Of a DNA stretch of 64,000 bases, positions 28,079-37,720 are shown piece by piece. The position numbers were made by a program, and so were the translations under genes. Below the pieces are notes generated by a model that was not told the DNA's origin, ran no database searches, and saw only the letters and a program-made list of their open reading frames with translations. The DNA comes from Synechococcus sp. ROS8604 (lineage in GTDB: Bacteria > Cyanobacteriota > Cyanobacteriia > PCC-6307 > Cyanobiaceae), in NCBI RefSeq assembly GCF_014279655.1, contig NZ_CP047946.1:1240001-1304000 (forward strand), read 5' to 3'. How positions within the stretch are numbered: position 1 is the first letter of the stretch; each line of letters begins with the position of its first letter.

Positions 28079-30576
28079 CCCCGGCGCTGGATCGTCAGGG
28101 CTTGGAGTGTTTTCTTGCCTGGCTACGCCCGCTGCAGCAGTCCCTCTCCTTAGAAGCGGATAGGGGATTTCTCGATCTACAAGGGCGTCATGAACGGTTT
28201 CATGCCTTTCTGAGCCGCCAATTGGCAACGCCCCCTCCGGTGCCTTTGCCCCATGACAGCTTGGTCCGTCTGCAGGCTTTATCAACTGACTTTGCTGCCT
28301 ATCCCGAATTAGGGGATGCCGGCCGCCGCCGCCTCGTCACTGGTACTCGGCAGTGGCTCCACGGTTTGCGTGCGCGCCTTGAACCATCGGCACCGATGGC
28401 CCCCCCGCGGATCAAGGTGTCGTCGTCGTCCCAGTCTTCCGAGCGGGCCACCTCCACTGCTTTCAGGCTCGATTTGGAGTCACCGCTTGCCAGGGTGCAT
28501 GGCATCGGTCCCAAGTTGGCAGAGCGTTTAGCCAGCCTCGGTCTGCTGGTCGTTCGTGATCTGATCCAGCACTACCCGAGGGACTATGTCGATTACTCCG
28601 CCTTGCGCAGAATTGAGGCCTTGGAGGCTGGGGAAACCGCAACGATCGTGGCCACGGTGCGTCGATCCCATGGATTTACCAGTCCTCGCAATCCGAATCT
28701 TTCGATTATTGAGTTGCAGCTTCAAGACCCCACCGGTCGGATCAAGGTGACACGCTTTTTGGCGGGGAAACGATTTAGCAATCCCTCCTATCTGCATGGT
28801 CAGACCCGTCAGTACCCAGTGGGTGTCACGGTGGCTGTGAGCGGTTTGGTCAAAAGTGGGCCCTACGGCGTCAGCTTTCAGGACCCCTTGATTGAGGTGA
28901 TGGAAAGTGCCAACGCACCGTTGGGCTCTCGCCAAATCGGCCGCTTGTTGCCTGTGTATCCCCTAACCGAAGGTCTCACGGCCGATCGTTTTCGAAGCTT
29001 GGTGGAAGCGGTTTTACCCGCTGTTCGTCTTTGGCCTGAACCCCTGCCTGCGCCGCGCCGCGAAGCACGTGGTTTGTTGGCTCGCGATCAAGCGCTGGTG
29101 GCCATCCATCGGCCAGAAAGCAGCGAGCAATTACAGCAAGCGCGTCATCGCTTGGTGTTTGACGAATTTCTGCTTCTGCAGCTCAGCTTGATGCAACGCA
29201 GAGCTGCCCTGCGTCAGCGTTCAGCACCCGTGCTTCATGGGGGCTTGGAGCGTGAAGGATTGGTGGGTCGATTTCTATCCCTCCTCCCGTTTGAACTCAC
29301 GGGTGCTCAGAAGCGGGTGTTCGCGGACATCGAACAGGATCTGGAGCGACCCGAACCGATGGCGCGGCTCGTGCAGGGGGATGTGGGCAGCGGAAAAACC
29401 GTTGTAGCGATTGCGGCGCTGCTCCGGGCCGTGGAAGCTGGCTGGCAAGGCGCCTTGATGGCGCCAACAGAGGTTTTGGCGGCGCAGCACTACCGCAGTC
29501 TGTGTAGCTGGTTGCCTCCACTCCACGTCAGCGTGGAGCTGCTCACTGGCTCGACCCCGCGTCGCAGCCGACGCCAAATTTTGAGCGATCTCGCCGGCGG
29601 TACGTTGCGCATTCTTGTGGGCACCCATGCTCTCTTGGAGGATCCAGTCGAGTTCGAACGGTTGGGACTGGTGGTGGTGGATGAGCAACATCGCTTTGGC
29701 GTGCGTCAACGAAATCGTCTTCTTGATAAAGGACTGCAACCCCATCTGCTCACGATGACCGCCACACCGATCCCGCGAACGTTGGCGCTGTCGCTCCATG
29801 GTGATCTTGACGTGAGTCAAATCGATGAACTCCCTCCGGGGCGAACGCCGATTCGCACCAAGGTTGTGAAGAGCTCTGAGCGTGAGGAGGCCTATGAGCT
29901 CATCCGGGAACAGGTGCTTCAGGGGCAGCGGATTTATGTGGTGCTCCCTTTGGTGGAGGAATCAGAAAAAGTTGATCTTCGTTCAGCGGTTGATGTGCAT
30001 CGTCAGCTCTCGGAGGAGGTGTTTCCAGAGTTCAGCGTTGGCCTGCTCCACGGCCGTTTAGCCAGCGCTGAGAAACAGGCCGTGATTGCTGATTTTGCCG
30101 GTGGCGCCACTCAGATCTTGGTATCAACCACCGTGGTGGAAGTGGGGGTGGATGTTCCTGAAGCCAGTGTGATGGTGATTGATCATGCTGATCGGTTTGG
30201 TTTGGCCCAGTTGCACCAGTTGCGGGGGCGGGTGGGTCGTGGAGCGGCCGCTTCTTACTGCTTACTCGTGAACGACAGCCGCAACCCTCTGGCCAGACAG
30301 CGCCTTGAAGTGTTGGTGCGTTCCAATGATGGATTTGAGATTGCGGAGATGGACCTTCGCTTTCGAGGTCCTGGTCAGGTGTTGGGCACCCGTCAATCGG
30401 GTTTACCCGATTTGGCGCTCGCCAGCCTCGCGGACGATGGCTCTGTTTTGGAGGAAGCTCGGGATGAGGCAGCGAGCATCTTGAAGGAGGATCCCGAACT
30501 GAAGGCTCACGATCAACTTCGTGTGCTGTTGGAACAACAACGCAAGCGCGCTGCTGCAGCTGTGCAACTCAACTAG
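28042..30576 (+). CDS. recG: ATP-dependent DNA helicase RecG
   Basis: This monomeric helicase remodels stalled replication forks and Holliday junctions. About 844 residues, beginning at tandem GTG codons and overlapping the previous gene. An N-terminal extension precedes the wedge/OB domain (VHGIGPKLAERLASLGL near 150). Helicase motifs are QGDVGSGKTVVA, DEQHRFGVRQR, MTATPIPRTLAL and the C-terminal QLRGRVGRG. The long N terminus before the wedge is usual in cyanobacterial RecG. Confidence 0.95.
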   Translation: MVAQSADDRSGLTPALDRQGLECFLAWLRPLQQSLSLEADRGFLDLQGRHERFHAFLSRQLATPPPVPLPHDSLVRLQALSTDFAAYPELGDAGRRRLVTGTRQWLHGLRARLEPSAPMAPPRIKVSSSSQSSERATSTAFRLDLESPLARVHGIGPKLAERLASLGLLVVRDLIQHYPRDYVDYSALRRIEALEAGETATIVATVRRSHGFTSPRNPNLSIIELQLQDPTGRIKVTRFLAGKRFSNPSYLHGQTRQYPVGVTVAVSGLVKSGPYGVSFQDPLIEVMESANAPLGSRQIGRLLPVYPLTEGLTADRFRSLVEAVLPAVRLWPEPLPAPRREARGLLARDQALVAIHRPESSEQLQQARHRLVFDEFLLLQLSLMQRRAALRQRSAPVLHGGLEREGLVGRFLSLLPFELTGAQKRVFADIEQDLERPEPMARLVQGDVGSGKTVVAIAALLRAVEAGWQGALMAPTEVLAAQHYRSLCSWLPPLHVSVELLTGSTPRRSRRQILSDLAGGTLRILVGTHALLEDPVEFERLGLVVVDEQHRFGVRQRNRLLDKGLQPHLLTMTATPIPRTLALSLHGDLDVSQIDELPPGRTPIRTKVVKSSEREEAYELIREQVLQGQRIYVVLPLVEESEKVDLRSAVDVHRQLSEEVFPEFSVGLLHGRLASAEKQAVIADFAGGATQILVSTTVVEVGVDVPEASVMVIDHADRFGLAQLHQLRGRVGRGAAASYCLLVNDSRNPLARQRLEVLVRSNDGFEIAEMDLRFRGPGQVLGTRQSGLPDLALASLADDGSVLEEARDEAASILKEDPELKAHDQLRVLLEQQRKRAAAAVQLN

Positions 30577-30673
30577 CCATCAACCGGATCGAGATCTCAG
30601 CGTCGCTGCATGTCGCTGCATTCTCCCCAAGAAACTGGCAATCTGCTCAAATCGATTTCTGTGACTTCTCACC

Positions 30674-31417
30674 ATGCAGCGTCCATGGCATGCCGTTTCG
30701 ATTGACGATTGCGGTGAATCCTTGCGACCGCTGCGATCTGTTGTGACCTGCATGGAACCGCACCCCTACGTGTCGTTAGGGGCGCCCTATGGCAAGGGAG
30801 CAGACCCCTTTTGTCTTCGCCAAGGGGTAAGGAGCCGTTTGCTGGCTGCTCAGGTTCATCTTCTGGGATTAACGCTGGGTGCAGGGCTCCCACCCCTTCG
30901 GCTTGGGATTTTCGATGCTTGGCGTCCCGTGTCCGTCCAAGCTTTTATGGTGAACCACGCTGTTGAGCAGGAGTGTGCTCGCCAAGGCATCAATCCGGAT
31001 GATTCTGAGCAGCTGGAGTGCCTGAAGAGCGTTAGCTCCGAGGTGGCACGTTTTTGGGCACCACCGAGCACTGATTTTTTAATACCGCCACCTCACAGCA
31101 CCGGTGCTGCTGTGGATCTCACTCTGATTGATGCAAAGGGCACCCCCTTGGATATGGGGGGAGACATCGACGCGATCGGAGCTGAATCTCTGCCGCTTCA
31201 CCATGCCGATGCCGCAGCTGAACATCCTGATGGGAGCGCAGCTTTATTCCATAGCCGGCGATGTTTGCTGCATCGGGTGATGTCGCAAGCTGGATTTGTT
31301 CGTCACCCCAATGAGTGGTGGCACTTCAGTTTTGGTGATCAGCTTTGGGCTTGGAGCGTTCAAGCGGATCGTGCCATCTACGGACGGGATCCAGACTTGT
31401 TCAGCCTGGAACCTTGA
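30674..31417 (+). CDS. D-Ala-D-Ala dipeptidase (VanX-like, M15 family)
   Basis: A zinc peptidase of the VanX type, 247 residues. It shows FDAWRPVSVQ near residue 85, the zinc motif HSTGAAVDL near 155 (His and Asp ligands) and EWWHFSF near 213 (catalytic Glu and third ligand His). No signal peptide is seen, which suggests a cytosolic enzyme recycling D-Ala-D-Ala rather than conferring vancomycin resistance. Its 3' end overlaps the end of the convergent sir gene by 17 bases. Confidence 0.88.
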   Translation: MQRPWHAVSIDDCGESLRPLRSVVTCMEPHPYVSLGAPYGKGADPFCLRQGVRSRLLAAQVHLLGLTLGAGLPPLRLGIFDAWRPVSVQAFMVNHAVEQECARQGINPDDSEQLECLKSVSSEVARFWAPPSTDFLIPPPHSTGAAVDLTLIDAKGTPLDMGGDIDAIGAESLPLHHADAAAEHPDGSAALFHSRRCLLHRVMSQAGFVRHPNEWWHFSFGDQLWAWSVQADRAIYGRDPDLFSLEP

Positions 31418-33158
31418 GCATCTCTTGAACAGTGGCGTCACCAAGTTTGGTGATGTGTTCGCCAAAGCCACGCCGCCCGCCAGCATCTTTCCAACTGAGA
31501 AGCAAGGGTTCGATGGTTGCTTCAAGGTCTTCCAGGGGCATCTTCTGTAGAAACGGACGCGCCAGTCGCTGCAAATTGGCGCTGCCACCAAGCCAGAGCT
31601 GATACTGATTCACGCCGCTGCCAACAAGGCCAAGCTCGGCCATGTAAGGACGAGCGCAACCATTCGGACATCCGGTCATGCGGACAAGAATGGATTTTTT
31701 GATCTCTAAATTGTTGAGCTGGGAGTCAAGTCTTTCAAGAACATCGGGCAGAATTCGTTCTGATTCCGTCACGGCCAGTCCGCAGGTCGGTAGGGCCGGA
31801 CAGGCGAGGGCATGGCGGACCAGGGGAGCAACTTCTGCTGGGAGTTCAAACCCCAATTCAGCCAATTCGGCTTTGATGGATGATTTTTGACTGGATCCAA
31901 TATTGCAAAGGAGTAGATCTTGATTAGGGGTTAGTCGGATTTCAAGTTGATATCTTTGAACAATCGAGCGAATCCCTACTTTGATATCTCCTTCAAGGCG
32001 ACCACACATGAAGGGGAGACCTACAAACCACAACCCCGGTTTTTGTCGGTGCCACCCCAAGTAATCCATCAACTTTGCAGGTGCCTCGTTGATCAGTTTT
32101 TTGATATCTCTTTTGAAATAATCCTTGATTAAGGTTTCGCGGAACCACTCAATCCCACGATTGTGCAAAAGATATTTCATGCGTGCGTGCTTTCTAACCT
32201 CACGATCCCCATGGTCTCGTTGCAGCGCCATGATGGATTGAAGGAGGTCGAAAATGTTTTCAGCTTCTACATAGCCCAAGGGATCAGCAATTCTTGCGAA
32301 TGTGTCGTCTTGGTTGTGTGTTCTTCCAAGGCCTCCGCCAACGTAAACGTTGCATCCACGCATGGTTCCATTCTTATTGGTGAACAGAACGAGTCCAATG
32401 TCTTGGGTTAGGAGGTCAACAGAGTTGTCTCCAGGAACGGTTACGGCGACTTTAAATTTTCTGGGGAGATAGGTATCGCCATAAATGGGTTCATCTTTGC
32501 TGCCGGAAAACACCCCTTTGGCGAACTGACGTTCGCGGGCTTGCTTAACAGGCTTTGCAGGCTTGAATCGATAACTAAGGTCTCCATCAACCCACATGTC
32601 TAAGTAAGAACCTTCTGCTGCTTTAGGGCTCAGTAGATCAGCAATCTCGTCGGCCAGTTTTCTGGCGGCCGGATATCCATTGTTTTCAAATGGTGCAGCT
32701 GGTGCCATCACGTTTCGATTGATATCACCACAGGCAGCTAATGTTGATCCAAGGTTTTCAATGATCGTGCCTATAACTGTTTTAAGATCAGCTTTCGGTA
32801 TGCCATGCATTTGAAAAGCTTGGCGTGTTGTGATGCGTAGGGTTCCGTTTCCGTACTGATTGGAAAGATCGTCGAGAGCCGAAAATAGTTGTGCTGGAAC
32901 TCTTCCGCCTGGATTCCTAAGGCGAAGCATCATCTGCCAGCATTTGATTTTATCGGTTTTTCTTAATTCTCTATGGTTTTGTTGGTAGCTCCCATGAAAC
33001 TTGAGTAACTGAACCGCATCCTCACTAAAGCGAATTTCGTCATTGCCCAGCTCTGTCAATAACGGTTCTCGAAGATGTCCGCTGTAGAGCTTTCTCTTTT
33101 CAGCCTTAGACAGCGCTGTGTCAATCGATTCCGTAGGTTTTGAAGGGCCATCAAACAT
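31401..33158 (-). CDS. sir: Ferredoxin-sulfite reductase
   Basis: Reduces sulfite to sulfide with electrons from ferredoxin during assimilatory sulfur metabolism. From ATG 33158 it is 585 residues, a typical length. It has the siroheme/4Fe-4S cysteines CPALPTC and GCPNGC in the C-terminal half, plus TLRITTRQAFQMHG and GDINRNVM. The duplicated nitrite/sulfite reductase fold is complete. The frame is open to a TTG at 33266, which would add 36 weakly conserved-looking residues. It is divergent from glyS, whose start lies about 130 bases away. Confidence 0.92.
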   Translation of the reverse strand: MFDGPSKPTESIDTALSKAEKRKLYSGHLREPLLTELGNDEIRFSEDAVQLLKFHGSYQQNHRELRKTDKIKCWQMMLRLRNPGGRVPAQLFSALDDLSNQYGNGTLRITTRQAFQMHGIPKADLKTVIGTIIENLGSTLAACGDINRNVMAPAAPFENNGYPAARKLADEIADLLSPKAAEGSYLDMWVDGDLSYRFKPAKPVKQARERQFAKGVFSGSKDEPIYGDTYLPRKFKVAVTVPGDNSVDLLTQDIGLVLFTNKNGTMRGCNVYVGGGLGRTHNQDDTFARIADPLGYVEAENIFDLLQSIMALQRDHGDREVRKHARMKYLLHNRGIEWFRETLIKDYFKRDIKKLINEAPAKLMDYLGWHRQKPGLWFVGLPFMCGRLEGDIKVGIRSIVQRYQLEIRLTPNQDLLLCNIGSSQKSSIKAELAELGFELPAEVAPLVRHALACPALPTCGLAVTESERILPDVLERLDSQLNNLEIKKSILVRMTGCPNGCARPYMAELGLVGSGVNQYQLWLGGSANLQRLARPFLQKMPLEDLEATIEPLLLSWKDAGGRRGFGEHITKLGDATVQEMLKVPG

Positions 33159-33286
33159 CCGATCGTGCCCTGCTTCTTGCGTCCCTGAGGTTGTCGTCAA
33201 ACCTTCGTTCACGGATTCAAGGGATAGGTCTTTTGAAACTAGCGAAGCGGCTTCCAATACAGTCAATAGCTACATACCCAATCGGC

Positions 33287-35446
33287 GTGTCCTCAACATT
33301 CCTCCTTGAAATCGGTACCGAGGAACTGCCAGCAGAGTTTGTGCACTCGGCACTGAAGCAGCTTCAGCAGATGGTGGTGTCCGATTTGAAGGACCTTCGC
33401 TTAAGTCATGGCCGAGTCAGGGTTTCTGGGACGCCTAGACGCCTTGCTGTGCAGGTGGAGGCGTTGATGGATCGTCAGCCCGATTTAGAGGAAGAACGCA
33501 AGGGCCCACCCGTGAAACAGGCCCTGGTGGATGGTCAACCCGGCCCTGCGGCTCTGGGTTTTGCCAAACGTTGTGGGGTGGACCCGGCTGAACTTCAAGC
33601 GCGTGACACCCCCAAGGGTCCTTGTTTGTTTGCCCGTGTTTGTACCCCCGGTGATGCCACCACAACCCTGCTGAAGGAGCGCATTCCTGCCTGGATCAAT
33701 GGTTTGCAAGGCAGGCGATTCATGCGCTGGGGTGATGGCGATCAGCGCTTCAGCCGTCCCGTGCGTTGGTTGGTGTCGCTGGTCGGGTCTGAGTTGATTC
33801 CGGTCACTCTTTCGGCGGCACAACCCCCGGTTCAAAGCGGGCGGTTGAGTCGATCCCATCGTCTCCGCGACAGCACCTTGGAGATTGCCCATGCGGATGA
33901 TTACGTCGATGCCCTAGCGAAGGCCGGTGTGATGGTGGATCGCTCTCAACGGGAGCAGTTGATTCGCTCAGCGTTGGACCAGGAGGCAAGCGCCTGTTCT
34001 GCCTCTGTTGATTGTCCTGAGGATTTATTTGAGGAGTTGGTTGATCTTGTTGAGGCCCCCAGGGTGCTGAGTGGGGAGATTGCCGACTGTTATCTCGATT
34101 TGCCACCAGAAGTGATTGTCACGGTGATGCAATCCCATCAGCGCTATGTCCCTTTGAAACGAGAGAACGCTCATGACGATCCCCTGGCTCTTCAGGCTCG
34201 GGACGTTCTGTTGTCCAAGTTTTTGCTGGTGGGCAATGGCCTTGATCGTGCAGATGGAACCATCGTTCGGGGGAATGAGCGGGTGTTGGGTGCCCGCTTG
34301 GCTGATGCTGAGTTTTTCCTGAATGTGGATCGGAAAAGTCCGAGTGAGACGCGCCGCGATGGCCTGGATCGCGTCACCTTTGCCAAGGGGCTCGGCAGCT
34401 TGCGAGATCGATGTGACCGGATCGCCTGGATGACGGAGCGTTTGATCGAATCGCTCTCCATTCCTGCGGACATCGCCATGCATGCCAAGAGAGCAGCTCA
34501 TTTTTGCAAGCATGATTTGGTGAGCCAGATGGTGGGCGAGTTCCCTGAGCTGCAGGGATTGATGGGCGGAAAATACCTGTTGGAAGAGGGGGAAGATCGC
34601 CAGGTTGCTCTTGCTGTCGCTGAGCACTACCAGCCCCGCGGGGCTGGAGATGCCCTTCCCTCCAGCGATGCTGGAGCGCTCTTGGCCCTATCTGAGCGCT
34701 TGGAATTGCTCTTGAGCATCTACGCCAAGGGCGACCGTCCCAGTGGTTCATCGGATCCTTATGCCTTGCGTCGGGCTGGGAATGGCATTGTTCAGATTCT
34801 TTGGGACAGGGGATGGCGTCTCTCGTTGCAGAGCCTGCTTTCGGATGCAGCCAATTATTGGGAGGAACGCTTCCCCTCCTTTGCGGTGCAACCGGAGGCT
34901 TTAGTGGCAGATCTTTCGCTGTTATTACGACAGCGAATGGTGTCTCAGTTTGAGGAGGATGGCTTCCCTGCCGATTTGGTTCAAGCCGTGGCAGGGGAGT
35001 CCGTCGGCGACGAGCGTCTGCTCAGTGATCCAGTCGATGCTCGAGAACGTCTGGTCCTGCTGCATCAGCTTCGTGGTGATCAACGCCTGCAGGCCGTGCA
35101 AGCGGTTGTGCAACGTGCAGCCAAACTCGCCGAGAAGGGTGATCTCGGAAGCGATCAGCTCAGTCCTACGGGGGTTGTTAATGCTGATTTGTTCGAATCA
35201 GAGAGCGAAGCTTCCCTGCTGCAATCGCTGGACGACCTGTCGCCTCTCGCACAATCACGCAATTACATCCAGCTTGCAGAAGGTTTGCAGGGTGCCGCCA
35301 AGGCACTTGAGGCCTTTTTTGATGGACCACAAAGCGTGATGGTGATGGCGGACAATCCCGATGTCCGCCGTAATCGCCTCAACCTTCTAAGTGTTTTGAA
35401 AAATCAGGCATCAGTCCTGGCGCAATTTGATTGCATCCAGTCCTGA
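33287..35446 (+). CDS. glyS: Glycyl-tRNA synthetase beta subunit
   Basis: The beta subunit of the tetrameric bacterial glycyl-tRNA synthetase; it recognises tRNA-Gly and works with the alpha subunit GlyQ, which is not in this window. 719 residues from GTG 33287, where the conserved start SSTFLLEIGTEELPAEFV begins. The conserved PEVIVTVMQSHQRY and FRWGDG-type (FMRWGDGDQRF) segments are present. The upstream in-frame ATG at 33140 would overlap sir and is not supported. Confidence 0.95.
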   Translation: MSSTFLLEIGTEELPAEFVHSALKQLQQMVVSDLKDLRLSHGRVRVSGTPRRLAVQVEALMDRQPDLEEERKGPPVKQALVDGQPGPAALGFAKRCGVDPAELQARDTPKGPCLFARVCTPGDATTTLLKERIPAWINGLQGRRFMRWGDGDQRFSRPVRWLVSLVGSELIPVTLSAAQPPVQSGRLSRSHRLRDSTLEIAHADDYVDALAKAGVMVDRSQREQLIRSALDQEASACSASVDCPEDLFEELVDLVEAPRVLSGEIADCYLDLPPEVIVTVMQSHQRYVPLKRENAHDDPLALQARDVLLSKFLLVGNGLDRADGTIVRGNERVLGARLADAEFFLNVDRKSPSETRRDGLDRVTFAKGLGSLRDRCDRIAWMTERLIESLSIPADIAMHAKRAAHFCKHDLVSQMVGEFPELQGLMGGKYLLEEGEDRQVALAVAEHYQPRGAGDALPSSDAGALLALSERLELLLSIYAKGDRPSGSSDPYALRRAGNGIVQILWDRGWRLSLQSLLSDAANYWEERFPSFAVQPEALVADLSLLLRQRMVSQFEEDGFPADLVQAVAGESVGDERLLSDPVDARERLVLLHQLRGDQRLQAVQAVVQRAAKLAEKGDLGSDQLSPTGVVNADLFESESEASLLQSLDDLSPLAQSRNYIQLAEGLQGAAKALEAFFDGPQSVMVMADNPDVRRNRLNLLSVLKNQASVLAQFDCIQS

Positions 35447-35463
35447 TGTCTCGAGGCGGGACC

Positions 35464-36852
35464 TCAGCCTGCGGTGACCTTGGAACGCTCTTCCTCGATC
35501 CCCGCCTCCCCTTGTTTGGGAGCATGCCCTGAGGTCTGGGCCTTGATCGCTTGGGCAGCTTCATCGGCTAAGAAGTCACCATCGGACCTGCCAACGGCTG
35601 AAGGAACGGAGTCGTAGGTGGAGGGGGCTAAAGCTTGACCGCGGAGAAGACTGCCAAGGGTGCGAGCGGTGAGTTTCACCTGTTGCCAGGGATTCATCAT
35701 CACGACCTTTTTGTACAGATAGCTGTCAAAGGTCAGCTTCTGGACGTCTTGGTCATCGCACATTTCAACGAATGCTTCTCGAGCTGCATCAGTGCGATAG
35801 AAGATGCGTTGAAGAATATCGAGCACGATGTACGTGGCTCCATATTTGCGATCCCATCGCTTGAGGTAGGTGTTTTTGATCTCCTTTTCAGTGGGCATTT
35901 GCGTGCCGTTTTTGGAGATTTCAACAATCGCTTCCGCGCACATGCGGCCGCTCTTGGCGGCGAAATAGATCCCTTCTCCTGAGCTCTTGGTCACGTAACC
36001 AGCGGCATCTCCCACAAGGGCCATACGGCCCACGACTCTGCGAGGGCGGGGATGTTCGGGAATGGGGTGCGCTTCAACTTTGATCACTTCGCCCTTGAAC
36101 AGACGCTTACGGGCCCGTTCGCGAATGCCTTTTTGAAGCCCCTTAATCAAGGATTGATTTTGTTGCATGGTCCCTGTCCCCACGGCCACATGGTCGTACT
36201 TAGGGAACACCCAGGCGTAGAAGTCGGGTGAGACATCTGTTCCTACGTACATCTCGGCGAGATCCTCGTAGTAAGCCATCTCTTCTGCCGGCAGCTTGAT
36301 GCGTTCCTGAAACGCGATCGCCACCTTGTAATTACCAGCGTCCATCGCTTTGGCGACACGGGAGTTGGCTCCATCGGCGCCAATGATCAGATCCACGTCC
36401 AGGCTTTTTATTTCGCCGGTAGGACCGCCTGAGCTGTAATCGGCGTAATGGAGGGTGTAAGGACCTTGGCGATTGTCTCCAGTGTCGATCTTTTGCACCA
36501 ACCCATTAATAAGGGTGGTGCCTAGGTCGGCAGCTCGGTTGCGAAGGAAGGAGTCGAACACCTCGCGTCGACACATGCCGATATAGGCATTGTCGTCGTA
36601 TCCGAGGGGATCCAACTTGATATCAACCTCCCGATTGGAGGGTGAAATCATCTTCATGTTTCGAACTTTGCGGTCGATGATCGAATCCGGAAGATCGAAT
36701 TCCTCAACCATGCAAAGCGGAATTGCTCCCCCGCAAGGCTTGGCGTTATCGAGTTTTCTCTCGAACAACCAGGTCTTGATGCCGGCCCGTGCAAGCACTT
36801 CTGCGGCACAGGATCCGCTCGGTCCACCACCGACAACGGCAACTCTCAGCAT
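35464..36852 (-). CDS. chlP: Geranylgeranyl reductase
   Basis: This flavoprotein saturates the geranylgeranyl chain to phytyl for chlorophyll a and tocopherol synthesis, acting at the thylakoid membrane. 462 residues: N-terminal FAD motif VVGGGPSGSCAAE (about 6-18), ERKLDNAKPCGGAIP, IGADGANSRVA (about 166-176) and GDAAGYVTKSSGEGIY (about 285-300). The last 60 residues are variable. It converges on glyS, with 17 bases between the two ends. Confidence 0.96.
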   Translation of the reverse strand: MLRVAVVGGGPSGSCAAEVLARAGIKTWLFERKLDNAKPCGGAIPLCMVEEFDLPDSIIDRKVRNMKMISPSNREVDIKLDPLGYDDNAYIGMCRREVFDSFLRNRAADLGTTLINGLVQKIDTGDNRQGPYTLHYADYSSGGPTGEIKSLDVDLIIGADGANSRVAKAMDAGNYKVAIAFQERIKLPAEEMAYYEDLAEMYVGTDVSPDFYAWVFPKYDHVAVGTGTMQQNQSLIKGLQKGIRERARKRLFKGEVIKVEAHPIPEHPRPRRVVGRMALVGDAAGYVTKSSGEGIYFAAKSGRMCAEAIVEISKNGTQMPTEKEIKNTYLKRWDRKYGATYIVLDILQRIFYRTDAAREAFVEMCDDQDVQKLTFDSYLYKKVVMMNPWQQVKLTARTLGSLLRGQALAPSTYDSVPSAVGRSDGDFLADEAAQAIKAQTSGHAPKQGEAGIEEERSKVTAG

Positions 36853-36952
36853 CTCAGCAAACTCCGCCGGGTCATTGATTTCAAACTAATCACGCATCCT
36901 GAAAAGTGGTACTAGGCCCTGGCGGAGCCCCTTACGATTGAAACAACACTGC

Positions 36953-37720
36953 ATGAATCCTCTGGGAAGAGCCGTCGCCACTCGTCGCAGCACACGGGAT
37001 GACATTCCTGTTGCCCGTCGCTCGAAACCTGCTCCTCGTCAGCGACGGAGCGGTTTTGAAGTGTTTTTGGCCTGTCTCCTCGTGGGGGGAGGAAGTTTGG
37101 CGGCTGTTTGGTTAGGGCCAGGTTTGTTGGCGAGTCGTTCTTTTTGGTTTTCTTCGGCTCCAGTTCCGGTGGTGGAAGGGATTGAAGCGCCGCCAGATGC
37201 CGATGGTCGACTGCTTGGTCATTTTCCTTATGACGAGGCGATTTCCAGCCAACTCGTGCCCGTTGAGGCTGGAATTGAGTTGCACCAGGATGCAGCCTTG
37301 GCCCTGGATTCGATGCGCCGTGCCGCAGCTTCCGATGGAATCGATCTAAGGCTGATCAGTGGTTATCGATCCCATAGGTTGCAGCAAGGGATTTTCTTTG
37401 ATGTGAAATCAGAAAGAAATCAAACCGCCGAAGAGCGGGCCAAGGTTTCGGCACCGCCGGGTTATTCCGAGCACAGCACTGGTTATGCGATTGATCTTGG
37501 CGATGGCAGCCGTCCAGATACCAATCTTTCCGTCTCTTTTGAGACGACTCCGGCATTTCGTTGGTTGCAGGATTACGCCGCTAGTTATCACTTTACGCTG
37601 TCCTTCCCTGAAGTGAATCCTCAGGGTGTGAGCTATGAGCCTTGGCACTGGCGTTTTGAGGGGTCGGCGGAGGCTTTGCGCCAATTTGAACCCGCACGTC
37701 AGATGGCTCTCGGGCGTTGA
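36953..37720 (+). CDS. D-Ala-D-Ala carboxypeptidase (VanY-like, M15B)
   Basis: A zinc carboxypeptidase trimming peptidoglycan stem peptides. 255 residues with a basic N terminus, one hydrophobic anchor (about 33-52, FLACLLVGGGSLAAVWLGPG) and a periplasmic catalytic domain: SGYRSHRLQ, SEHSTGYAIDLGDG (His and Asp ligands) and PWHWRF (last His). ATG 36953 is preferred over an upstream TTG. Its stop overlaps the TTG start of the U32 peptidase gene (TTGA). Confidence 0.9.
   Translation: MNPLGRAVATRRSTRDDIPVARRSKPAPRQRRSGFEVFLACLLVGGGSLAAVWLGPGLLASRSFWFSSAPVPVVEGIEAPPDADGRLLGHFPYDEAISSQLVPVEAGIELHQDAALALDSMRRAAASDGIDLRLISGYRSHRLQQGIFFDVKSERNQTAEERAKVSAPPGYSEHSTGYAIDLGDGSRPDTNLSVSFETTPAFRWLQDYAASYHFTLSFPEVNPQGVSYEPWHWRFEGSAEALRQFEPARQMALGR

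Noticed and set aside
33140-33286. Upstream extension of glyS from ATG 33140
   Set aside because: It runs over the 5' end of sir on the other strand and lies before the conserved GlyRS beta start at GTG 33287.
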